Positions 1 to 4,544 are shown, counted from the stretch's first letter. The stretch is DNA of 5,513 nt from Treponema sp. (GCA_031283905.1 JAITAW010000213.1:1-5513); one strand, 5' to 3'. A program made the numbers and translations. The notes: generated by a model from the letters alone, not told the origin.

Positions 1-18
1 GGACGCGCTTCTTGTCAT
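1..18 (-). CDS. N-terminal start of an unidentified leftward gene (partial)
   Basis: Six codons are visible, ATG at 18 reading MTRSAS, before the window ends. The call rests on context. An AAAGGA Shine-Dalgarno lies 8 bases upstream (27-32), a TTGACA/TACAAC promoter lies at 68-96, and the gene has the same orientation as the maf operon to its right. Too little protein is present to name a family. The operator-like dyad in its promoter suggests a regulated gene, possibly autoregulated, but that is inference. Confidence 0.5.
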
Positions 19-26
19 AACGAGTT

Positions 27-32
27 TCCTTT
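27..32 (-). promoter_or_regulatory. Ribosome binding site for the gene starting at 18
   Basis: On the minus strand this reads AAAGGA, followed by 8 bases and ATG. It is the main evidence that the ATG at 18 is a real start. Confidence 0.55.
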
Positions 33-58
33 GCTTTAATAACCCCGCTTTCGTGCGC

Positions 59-77
59 ATGGTACTGGTTGTACCAT
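59..77. promoter_or_regulatory. Operator-like inverted repeat over the -10 box
   Basis: ATGGTAC (59-65) and GTACCAT (71-77) form a perfect 7-base inverted repeat around a 5-base centre. Nested within it is TGGT-TGT-ACCA (66-76), which fits the general TGGT-N3-ACCA pattern bound by FadR-type GntR regulators. The dyad covers the -10 box and the likely start site of the leftward promoter. That a GntR-like repressor binds here is inference; no regulator gene is visible in the window. Confidence 0.5.
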
Positions 78-96
78 ATATTACGCTTTCTGTCAA
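68..96 (-). promoter_or_regulatory. Sigma70-type promoter for the gene starting at 18
   Basis: On the minus strand a perfect -35 box TTGACA (91-96) is followed by a 17-base spacer (74-90) and the -10 box TACAAC (68-73, four of six matches to consensus). The predicted transcription start is near 61, giving a leader of roughly 43 bases that contains the AAAGGA site. The -10 box lies inside the inverted repeat at 59-77, as expected of a repressed promoter. Confidence 0.6.
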
Positions 97-115
97 GAGA
101 ATTTAGCGCGCGTCC

Positions 116-167
116 AAAAACAGCCCGCGGATTGCGGCGCGGATTGCGGCGCAATCCGCGGGTTTTT
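116..167. terminator. Long-stem, probably bidirectional intrinsic terminator
   Basis: A perfect 12-base stem pairs 124-135 (CCCGCGGATTGC) with 151-162. It is followed by TTTTT (163-167) on the plus strand and, on the other side, AAAAA (116-120), which gives a U run three bases past the stem for leftward transcripts. It lies just upstream of the leftward promoter at 68-96 and would insulate that promoter from the maf operon. Within the loop, a second copy of the left arm (139-147) can pair with 151-159 to make a 9-base stem with a 3-base loop, so two mutually exclusive hairpins are possible. Confidence 0.7.
127..150. repeat. Exact tandem duplication of 12 bases in the terminator arm
   Basis: GCGGATTGCGGC occurs at 127-138 and again at 139-150 with no change. 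The duplication supplies a spare left arm for the terminator stem. It could come from replication slippage or be part of a repeat element. Confidence 0.85.
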
Positions 168-401
168 GTACTAAAGCCATCTTAAACCGGCGAAAATTCG
201 TGTAATCCGCGGACCGCTTGGGAGATGGCGGCGTTCGCGTTGCCTGTTAAAGCCGCCTCGCCGCTCGTCAAGCCCGTCAAAGCGCGGGCCGCGCCTGTTG
301 GAACGGGCGCGTGTGCGGACGGGCCGCTTTTTGGAGAAACGGCGCAGCGCCGGGCGCGGACGCTTTGTAGGGGCTATATGGTTGTACTAAGTCTAAACCG
401 G
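166..401 (+). repeat. Direct repeat of a TTGTACTAA ... TAAACCGG block
   Basis: Copy one is TTGTACTAA at 166-174 and TAAACCGG at 183-190, separated by 8 bases. Copy two is TTGTACTAA at 382-390 and TAAACCGG at 394-401, separated by 3 bases. Two words in the same order with a changed spacer argue for a shared origin. The second copy also reads TGGTTGTACTA (379-389), which resembles TGGTTGTACCA in the operator at 66-76. Confidence 0.5.
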
Positions 402-492
402 TGCGGGACGTTGCCGCTGCGCAGGCTCGCGGCAGGGGCGGCGGCAATGCGGCGTACTACGCGGCGCGGATTTTCCGTATCAAGAGCGCTCT

Positions 493-511
493 TAATCCGC
501 GTAATCCGCGG
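493..511 (+). repeat. Tandem TAATCCGCG units, part of a dispersed motif
   Basis: TAATCCGCG occurs twice in tandem at 493-501 and 502-510. AATCCGCGG also occurs at 153-161 (terminator arm), 204-212 and 503-511. Short units of this type are common in dispersed intergenic repeats of many bacteria; no named family can be assigned from the sequence alone. Confidence 0.5.
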
Positions 512-546
512 GCCGTTTTGCGTCCTTATGTGAATTTGTCCCCCGC

Positions 547-607
547 ATACCCCGGTGAGAAGCGCCTCAAGGGGCGGGGTATTAAACCCCTGAAGGGCTG
601 CGCCCTT
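547..607 (-). terminator. Stem-loop cluster at the 3' end of maf, possible terminator
   Basis: On leftward transcripts the maf stop runs into a hairpin pairing 593-598 with 602-607 around a 3-base loop, then a stem pairing 576-580 with 586-590. An alternative 7-base stem pairs 547-553 with 576-582 and excludes the second one. There is no U run, so this is not a classical intrinsic terminator. It may be a palindromic repeat, a 3'-end stabiliser, or a Rho-related or processing site. Its position directly on the maf stop codon is the best argument for a 3'-end role. Confidence 0.4.
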
Positions 608-1221
608 TAATAACTCCGCGTTGCCCCGTACTCATAGCCGTTTTCCCGAAGCAAGGTATAAAATTCCCTAAGGGGCAGCCCGACTACATTGCTGAATGAT
701 CCCTGGACGCCTGAAATAAAGCAACTCGCAATGCCCTGGGCCTTGTATGCGCCCGCGGCCCCTTCCCATTCGCCCGTATCAAGGTACCATTCGATTTCAG
801 CGTTGGGCATGGGCGCGAAATTCACGGCGCTTATAACCGTTTTGGCGCTGAGGCGTTTGTGATCCAGCCGGTACAGGGCTATGCCGGTTATAACCTTGTG
901 TGCGCGGTTTTGAAGCCGGGAAAGCATATGCTTCGCGTGGGCGCGGTCTTTGGGTTTTCCGAAAACGCGCCCGTCCATGGCGGCAATGGTGTCCGCGCCA
1001 AAAACCCAGCGGGCAACCGGCGCTTCGGCGCTTTCCGCTTGCAGCGACTCCGCCGCACACAACACTTTGCGCGTGGCTATCGCTTTTGGCGCTTCTTCAA
1101 GCGGGAGCGTTTCATCCCATGTTTCTTCTATTGTCGAGGGTCTGGCAATAAACGGAATGCCCAGCAATTTGAAATACTCATGGCGCTGGGACGAAGCCGA
1201 AGCGAGGACTATTGTTTCCAT
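607..1221 (-). CDS. maf: Maf-family nucleoside triphosphate pyrophosphatase (YhdE-like)
   Basis: Cytoplasmic house-cleaning enzyme of the Maf/HAM1 superfamily, which hydrolyses nucleoside triphosphates to the monophosphate and pyrophosphate. At 204 residues it is normal length. The N-terminal substrate loop is SASSQRHEY (residues 8-16), where the family usually has S-x-S-x-R-R, so the first arginine is glutamine here. FGADTI (74-79) carries the expected catalytic aspartate D77, GKPKD (88-92) the conserved lysine, and the C-terminal half has TGEWEGAAGAYKAQG (149-163) and GSFSNVVGLP (174-183). GADT together with the A-Q-G motif points to the dTTP/UTP-specific YhdE type rather than the m7GTP-specific YceF type. 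It is the last gene of the cheW operon, starting 12 bases after the degT-like stop. No clear Shine-Dalgarno precedes the ATG, so translational coupling is likely. Confidence 0.92.
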   Translation of the reverse strand: METIVLASASSQRHEYFKLLGIPFIARPSTIEETWDETLPLEEAPKAIATRKVLCAAESLQAESAEAPVARWVFGADTIAAMDGRVFGKPKDRAHAKHMLSRLQNRAHKVITGIALYRLDHKRLSAKTVISAVNFAPMPNAEIEWYLDTGEWEGAAGAYKAQGIASCFISGVQGSFSNVVGLPLREFYTLLRENGYEYGATRSY

Positions 1222-1233
1222 TATATATGCGCG

Positions 1234-2253
1234 TCAAGGCAAGGTTCCGATGAGTTTTGTTACTTTCTCAACATCGGCGCTCATAAGGCGGGGGTAGATC
1301 GGAAAAAGCGCGGTTCTCATTGAAAGGGAATAACTTTCAGGGCATTGATCGCCCGCGGCAAGTCCGCTTCCCGCGGCCGTGTCAACAAACGGGTTTTCAA
1401 CCGCTATGTCTTTTTTTTTGGCGTATGCCAATACATCCTTCATGCCGGTCTCAAGAACAAGCGGGAAAGCGTAGTTGTTGTACTCAATGTCGTCGCGGGA
1501 TATGAACCGTTTATGGCGGGTGCGGAGGCTCGCCTGCGCGTATGACTGGGCGATTTCTTTCACCTTGGCAAGGTTTTTGCGCATTTCCCTGATCTGGACA
1601 ATGGCCATTGCCGCATTCATGTCAAGGAGCGCGTATTCATTGGGCAGTTTTCCCAGATTCCGCAGAACCGTTCCGTTGCGGCGGTTCATGGCAAAAAGTA
1701 ACGCGCCCCCGCCGCCCGTAAGCGCATCCCGTTCTTCCAGCCCCAATATGGCAAAAACGCCCGCCGGAGGCGGCAATGTATCGCCGGAAAGCGCTCCGAA
1801 ACTCTGGGAACAATCTTCAATGACCGGCAACCCTGGTTCCGCAATGGAAACCGTATCTGGAACAAAACCTAATGTGTGGTGTACGACAATCGCCCTTGTT
1901 TCAGGGGAAACAAGGGCGTGAACGCGATCCCTGTCAATAACCGCGCAGGAAGGCGGCGTATCACAGAAAACCGGCTTGAGCCGCAGGGCCGTAAGTACCC
2001 TGACGTAATACAGGGGCGACAGGGCGGAAATGATCACTTCCTTGCCGTCTTCAATGCCGAGCGCTTTCAGCGCGAAATACAACGCAAAGGCGGGGCTGCG
2101 TAAACCAATGCAGTAATCGAATCCTACCTGCTCCTTTACGTTTTGAATAAGCGCCTCTGAGCGCGTTCCGGGTCCGAGCTTTTCTTCAACCAACACCGTC
2201 AGTACAGCGTCCATTTCCTTGCGCCGGATGGTTGGAGAATAAACTTCTATCAT
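1234..2253 (-). CDS. DegT/DnrJ/EryC1/StrS-like PLP-fold protein lacking the catalytic lysine
   Basis: Homologue of the sugar-aminotransferase family (fold type I, PLP). The match runs the whole length: LGPGTRSEALIQNVKEQVG (26-44), the segment at 49-97 with ALGIEDGKEVIISALSP, RAIVVHHTLGFVPD (120-133), the PLP-ring motif IEDCSQSFGA (145-154, D147 expected to contact the pyridine nitrogen), the glycine run GGGG (180-183), and C-terminal FPIYPRLMSADVEKV (317-331). At 339 residues it is a little shorter than the usual 370-400. Where the family has T-K-N-L-x-x-G-E-G-G with the Schiff-base lysine, this protein reads EERDALTGGGG (173-183), so arginine 175 sits at the lysine position by hand alignment. 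The usual S-G-T phosphate-binding motif is also altered (RSPAFAL, 52-58). It may be a non-transaminating or regulatory paralogue; aminotransferase activity should not be assumed. It lies 9 bases after cheW, without a clear Shine-Dalgarno. Confidence 0.8.
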   Translation of the reverse strand: MIEVYSPTIRRKEMDAVLTVLVEEKLGPGTRSEALIQNVKEQVGFDYCIGLRSPAFALYFALKALGIEDGKEVIISALSPLYYVRVLTALRLKPVFCDTPPSCAVIDRDRVHALVSPETRAIVVHHTLGFVPDTVSIAEPGLPVIEDCSQSFGALSGDTLPPPAGVFAILGLEERDALTGGGGALLFAMNRRNGTVLRNLGKLPNEYALLDMNAAMAIVQIREMRKNLAKVKEIAQSYAQASLRTRHKRFISRDDIEYNNYAFPLVLETGMKDVLAYAKKKDIAVENPFVDTAAGSGLAAGDQCPESYSLSMRTALFPIYPRLMSADVEKVTKLIGTLP

Positions 2254-2262
2254 GCCGTAAAT

Positions 2263-2739
2263 TTAACCCTGGAGTTCCGCAATTTTCTGCAATTCTTTGG
2301 GATTAAAGAGGTTGCGTATGCTCAGAATGACGAGATAACCGCCTTCTTCCTGGCGCACTACTCCGTAAATATACTCGGAACCTATGCCGCTTACCATTTG
2401 CGGCGGCGGTTGAACCTGCTGGTGGTTTATGGTAACCACGCGGGAAACGCGATCAATGATCACTCCCAGCTTCATTCCGTCAATATCCAGAATAATAAAA
2501 CCCGACAACAACTCGTCTTCTTCGGACGCCGCGAGTTTTTTAAGATGAAACCGTTTGTGTAAATTAATAATAGGTATTATTTCGCTCCGCAGGTGAAAAA
2601 TGCCATCCACATATGGCGGCGTGTTCGGGATAGCCCGGATATCCTGTACCCTGACGATCTCCTTAACATCCATAATATCTATTCCATATAATTCTTCGCC
2701 TAATTGAAATGTAACTAATTGATGATTTTGATCCGCCAT
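2263..2739 (-). CDS. cheW: CheW-type chemotaxis coupling protein
   Basis: Cytoplasmic adaptor that links methyl-accepting chemoreceptors to the CheA kinase in the signalling array. The 158-residue product is one CheW domain, typical for a stand-alone CheW. Recognisable parts in order: QLVTFQLGEELYGIDIMDVKEI near the N-terminus, the receptor/kinase-binding segment GIFHLRSEIIPIINLHKRF (family form G-x-x-N-L-R-G-x-x-x-P-x-x-x-L), GVIIDRVSRVVTI, and the C-terminal PPPQMVSGIGSEYIYGVV. The usual glycine after L-R is serine. I chose the ATG at 2739 because AGGGAGG lies just upstream (2744-2750) and the CheW domain begins there. An in-frame extension to 2937 would add 66 residues unlike CheW and would cover the promoter at 2767-2795. 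It is the first gene of the leftward operon with the degT-like gene and maf; no other chemotaxis gene is in the window. Confidence 0.93.
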   Translation of the reverse strand: MADQNHQLVTFQLGEELYGIDIMDVKEIVRVQDIRAIPNTPPYVDGIFHLRSEIIPIINLHKRFHLKKLAASEEDELLSGFIILDIDGMKLGVIIDRVSRVVTINHQQVQPPPQMVSGIGSEYIYGVVRQEEGGYLVILSIRNLFNPKELQKIAELQG

Positions 2740-2743
2740 AGCG

Positions 2744-2750
2744 CCTCCCT
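2744..2750 (-). promoter_or_regulatory. Strong ribosome binding site of cheW
   Basis: The minus strand reads AGGGAGG four bases before the ATG at 2739. This decides the start in favour of the 158-residue form. Confidence 0.75.
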
Positions 2751-2766
2751 TCTGTTTACCTGTTCT

Positions 2767-2795
2767 ATCATACAATCGAACACGAATTTCTGCAA
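2767..2795 (-). promoter_or_regulatory. Sigma70-type promoter of the cheW operon
   Basis: On the minus strand, TTGCAG (2790-2795) and TATGAT (2767-2772) are separated by exactly 17 bases. The start site would fall near 2760, giving a leader of about 20 bases that contains the AGGGAGG site. No other promoter is evident before the degT-like gene or maf, so all three genes are probably transcribed from here. Confidence 0.65.
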
Positions 2796-2820
2796 GAGAG
2801 AAAGCGTGAAAATCCACCGG

Positions 2821-2856
2821 AAAAAGGATGTTTACGGGGTGCAATGCAGGACATCC
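2821..2856 (-). terminator. Weak terminator-like hairpin upstream of the cheW promoter
   Basis: For leftward transcripts GGATGT (2851-2856) can pair with ACATCC (2826-2831) across a 19-base loop, followed at once by TTTTT (2821-2825). It could stop leftward transcription before the cheW promoter. The stem is only six bases with a wide loop, so this is tentative. Confidence 0.3.
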
Positions 2857-2886
2857 GAGGAGGGAGTCGTCCTGCCGCCGGTCTCC

Positions 2887-2915
2887 GCCGGAGGCTCCGG
2901 CCTCTTGACGAGGCC
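2887..2915 (+). promoter_or_regulatory. Two overlapping hairpins in front of tcdA
   Basis: Hairpin one pairs 2887-2892 (GCCGGA) with 2896-2901 (TCCGGC). Hairpin two pairs 2899-2904 (GGCCTC) with 2910-2915 (GAGGCC). They share 2899-2901, so they cannot form together. The 3' arm of hairpin two contains the GAGG (2910-2913) that would be the Shine-Dalgarno for a GTG start at 2918. If this part is transcribed, the pair could act as an on/off structure for translation; this is inference. Confidence 0.35.
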
Positions 2916-2933
2916 TTGTGAAAAACGCACAAT
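2905..2933 (+). promoter_or_regulatory. Candidate promoter of tcdA
   Basis: TTGACG (2905-2910, five of six matches) is followed after 17 bases by CACAAT (2928-2933, four of six). Transcription would begin near 2940, only a few bases before the ATG at 2945, giving an almost leaderless message. If this promoter is the main one, the GTG start at 2918 and the hairpins at 2887-2915 are not in the message. Confidence 0.35.
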
Positions 2934-2944
2934 ACAACGGCGAT

Positions 2945-3754
2945 ATGAATCCTTTTTTTCAACGTCTTGCGCTCATGGCCGGAACTGAAGCGATTGATAT
3001 GCTTGCGCGGTTGCGGGTCATTGTCTTTGGGGTTGGCGGCGTGGGCAGTTGGTCCGCCGAAGCGCTGGCGCGTTCCGGCGTGGGGCGCATCGTCATTGTT
3101 GACTCGGACACGGTATGCGTTACCAACATAAACAGGCAGGCGCAGGCAATGCCTTCAACCATAGGGATGCCTAAAGTCCGGGCGTTGAGAGACAGGCTCC
3201 TCGCCATAAATCCGAATTGTTCCGTAACCGCGTTTGAACGGGTGTTTTCAAAGGAAAACGCGGAGTTGTTCGATATGGAGAACGCGGATTACGTCATCGA
3301 TGCTATTGACAGCCTTACCTACAAACTCGACTTGATAGAGGCTTGTTTTCAAAAAAAAGTGAAGCTCTTCTCCTCAATGGGCATGGCGCAAAAACTCGAT
3401 CCGGTTCAGTTAAAAACAGCCGATATATGGGACACGCATGACTGTCCGCTTGCGCGGCTCGTGCGGTACGGCTTGCGGAAACGCGGCTTTGACGGGCATT
3501 TCACCGTTGTTTTCAGCGGCGAACGCATCCCCTTGCATTCTGAAATACCGGTTTCATGCGGAAAAGCGCGGTGTCTCTGTCCCGCAAAAAACCGCGCCGC
3601 CGGAACGACCGGGCAAGACGCGCCGGAATGGTGCGTTTCAAAGAAGGTCATCAACGGGAGCAGCGTTACGGTAACGGCAAGCGCGGGTATGATACTGGCG
3701 GGGCTTGTGGTTCAGGATGTATACGCCAAAGCGGGGAGCGTCAAGGAGCCATGA
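2945..3754 (+). CDS. tcdA: tRNA threonylcarbamoyladenosine dehydratase (TcdA, ThiF/E1-like)
   Basis: ATP-dependent enzyme of the UBA/ThiF/MoeB superfamily that dehydrates t6A at position 37 of ANN-decoding tRNAs to the cyclic form ct6A, improving decoding. From ATG 2945 the product has 269 residues, the family size. The nucleotide-binding loop is FGVGGVGSW (28-36), followed by SAEALARSGVGRIVIVDSD and NINRQ (61-65), which contacts ATP, then VIDAIDS (117-123). The E. coli order is followed throughout, including D-C-P-L-A-R-L-V and the C-terminal SSVTVTASAGMILAGLV. I prefer ATG 2945 because MNPFFQRLALMAG aligns with usual TcdA starts. A GTG at 2918 with a GAGG site four bases upstream would add nine residues and remains possible. 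A cysteine group (C205, C210, C212, C230) stands out in the C-terminal part. It is translationally coupled to ttcA and divergent from cheW. Confidence 0.9.
   Translation: MNPFFQRLALMAGTEAIDMLARLRVIVFGVGGVGSWSAEALARSGVGRIVIVDSDTVCVTNINRQAQAMPSTIGMPKVRALRDRLLAINPNCSVTAFERVFSKENAELFDMENADYVIDAIDSLTYKLDLIEACFQKKVKLFSSMGMAQKLDPVQLKTADIWDTHDCPLARLVRYGLRKRGFDGHFTVVFSGERIPLHSEIPVSCGKARCLCPAKNRAAGTTGQDAPEWCVSKKVINGSSVTVTASAGMILAGLVVQDVYAKAGSVKEP
3743..3748 (+). promoter_or_regulatory. Ribosome binding site of ttcA inside the end of tcdA
   Basis: AAGGAG lies two bases before the ATG at 3751, with a further GGGGAG at 3733-3738. Together with the ATGA stop/start overlap it fixes the ttcA start at 3751, not at the longer in-frame start at 3556, which would lie inside tcdA. 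Confidence 0.65.
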
Positions 3755-4479
3755 GCGCGACTCGGAGCGGCATTGCGGAAAAAGTAGAAAAACTCGTAAC
3801 CAAAGCCGTTATGGAAAAGAACCTTATAGAAGAAGGCGACCGCATACTCGTAGCGGTGTCCGGCGGCAAAGATTCTACCGTTATGGCGTGGGCGCTTTCC
3901 CGCATCCGTCCGGCGGTACGGAAAAATTACGAACTTGCGGCCGTCCATATAGCGAGCGATTTTTGCGCGTGTTGCAAAAAAGCCGCGCTTGAAAAACGGC
4001 TTTCCGAATGGGGCGTATCTTTTACGGACATATTCACACCTGTTATCGGGCGGCTCAAACCCGGGCGCGTGATGAATTGCTACTGGTGTTCAACCCAGAG
4101 GCGCATGGAGTTGCTGAAACACGCGGTTGAGCGCGGCTTCAACAAGATCGCGCTTGGACATCATCTTGACGATATTATCGAGACGTTTTTTATGAACATG
4201 ACGGCAAAGGGCGAACTTTCCACCATGCCGATCCTGCTTAGATACCGGAACTATCCGGTGTCCGTTATACGTCCCCTGGGGTTTGTTGAGGAACGGCAGA
4301 TTATAGCCTGCGCTGAAGAAAAAGGCATACTCAGAGCCGCATGTACGTGTCCTTTCGGCGTGAATTCGAGCCGTAAGATCGTGCGCAAACGGATCGCTGA
4401 CTTTACCGGTAATTCGAGCGCCGTAAAACGGCGGATATTGCGGAGCGTTGACAGGGCGGGGCTGCTTGCCGGAGAATGA
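3751..4479 (+). CDS. ttcA: TtcA-family tRNA 2-thiolation enzyme (short form)
   Basis: PP-loop ATPase of the TtcA/TilS group. By family it adenylates C32 of certain tRNAs and replaces its oxygen with sulfur (s2C32), using an iron-sulfur cluster. Seen in the 242-residue product: the PP-loop VSGGKDST (36-43), the cysteine pair C-Y-W-C (C110 and C113) followed by STQRR, GHHLDDIIETFFMNM (136-150), GELSTMP (154-160), VIRPLGFVEE (172-181), and a third cysteine site CTCPFG (198-203). These match the two-plus-one cysteine arrangement that holds the cluster in TtcA. It is much shorter than the 311-residue E. coli enzyme, and FCACC (71-75) adds three cysteines that E. coli TtcA lacks there. Its start overlaps the tcdA stop by four bases, so the two anticodon-loop enzymes are co-translated. 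The exact tRNA position is inferred from the family; related PP-loop thiolases act elsewhere. Confidence 0.85.
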   Translation: MSATRSGIAEKVEKLVTKAVMEKNLIEEGDRILVAVSGGKDSTVMAWALSRIRPAVRKNYELAAVHIASDFCACCKKAALEKRLSEWGVSFTDIFTPVIGRLKPGRVMNCYWCSTQRRMELLKHAVERGFNKIALGHHLDDIIETFFMNMTAKGELSTMPILLRYRNYPVSVIRPLGFVEERQIIACAEEKGILRAACTCPFGVNSSRKIVRKRIADFTGNSSAVKRRILRSVDRAGLLAGE

Positions 4480-4512
4480 ACGCCGCGCCGCCGCCTCAGC
4501 TGTATGGCGAAT

Positions 4513-4544
4513 GCGCGCAAGAGCGCCGCGAGGAGCGCGTTTTT
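4513..4544 (+). terminator. Probable intrinsic terminator of tcdA-ttcA
   Basis: CGCGC (4514-4518) pairs with GCGCG (4535-4539), extended by one G-U pair, and is followed by TTTTT (4540-4544). It lies 34 bases past the ttcA stop. The loop of about 16 bases is large and the stem short, so efficiency may be modest. Confidence 0.45.

Larger units (their letters stand above)
163..606. other. Repeat-rich, G+C-rich intergenic stretch without a convincing gene
   Basis: The plus-strand reading frames here (225-533 and 401-610) lack Shine-Dalgarno sites, have skewed Arg/Ala-rich products resembling no family I know, and overlap each other in different frames. No minus-strand gene is apparent. Instead the stretch holds AATCCGCG units at 204-212 and 494-511, the TTGTACTAA/TAAACCGG block twice (166-190 and 382-401), a perfect 12-base palindrome AAGAGCGCTCTT (482-493), and stem-loops near 547-607. 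Base composition looks more G-rich than the flanking genes. It is best read as a cluster of intergenic repeat elements, possibly inserted. Confidence 0.6.
35..619. repeat. Near-identical 14-base direct repeat bracketing the spacer
   Basis: The two copies are at 35-48 (TTTAATAACCCCGC) and 606-619 (TTTAATAACTCCGC), with one mismatch. The right copy covers the last codons and stop of maf. The left copy lies in the leader of the gene starting at 18. Collapsing the two copies would place the maf stop about 20 bases before that ATG, with the AAAGGA site correctly spaced, as in a tight operon. A match of this length can also arise by chance, so an insertion event is only a hypothesis. Confidence 0.35.

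Noticed and set aside
315..332. GCGG/CCGC hairpin followed by TTTTT
   Set aside because: A four-base stem is too weak to call a terminator, and no gene precedes it.
225..610. Two plus-strand open frames of 102 and 69 codons in the left spacer
   Set aside because: No Shine-Dalgarno, overlapping frames, Arg/Ala-biased products unlike any family, and repeats such as NPRNPR that simply translate the AATCCGCG units.
859..1323. Plus-strand open frame of 154 codons
   Set aside because: It lies opposite maf and the end of the degT-like gene, both of which have clear family motifs; it is a shadow frame.
1475..1921. Plus-strand open frame of 148 codons
   Set aside because: Antisense to the degT-like gene, with no motif and no ribosome site.
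2740..2937. N-terminal extension of CheW to a start at 2937
   Set aside because: The extra 66 residues do not resemble CheW and would cover the promoter. AGGGAGG directly precedes the ATG at 2739.
3556..3750. N-terminal extension of TtcA to a start at 3556
   Set aside because: It lies inside tcdA in another frame; the Shine-Dalgarno and ATGA overlap support 3751.
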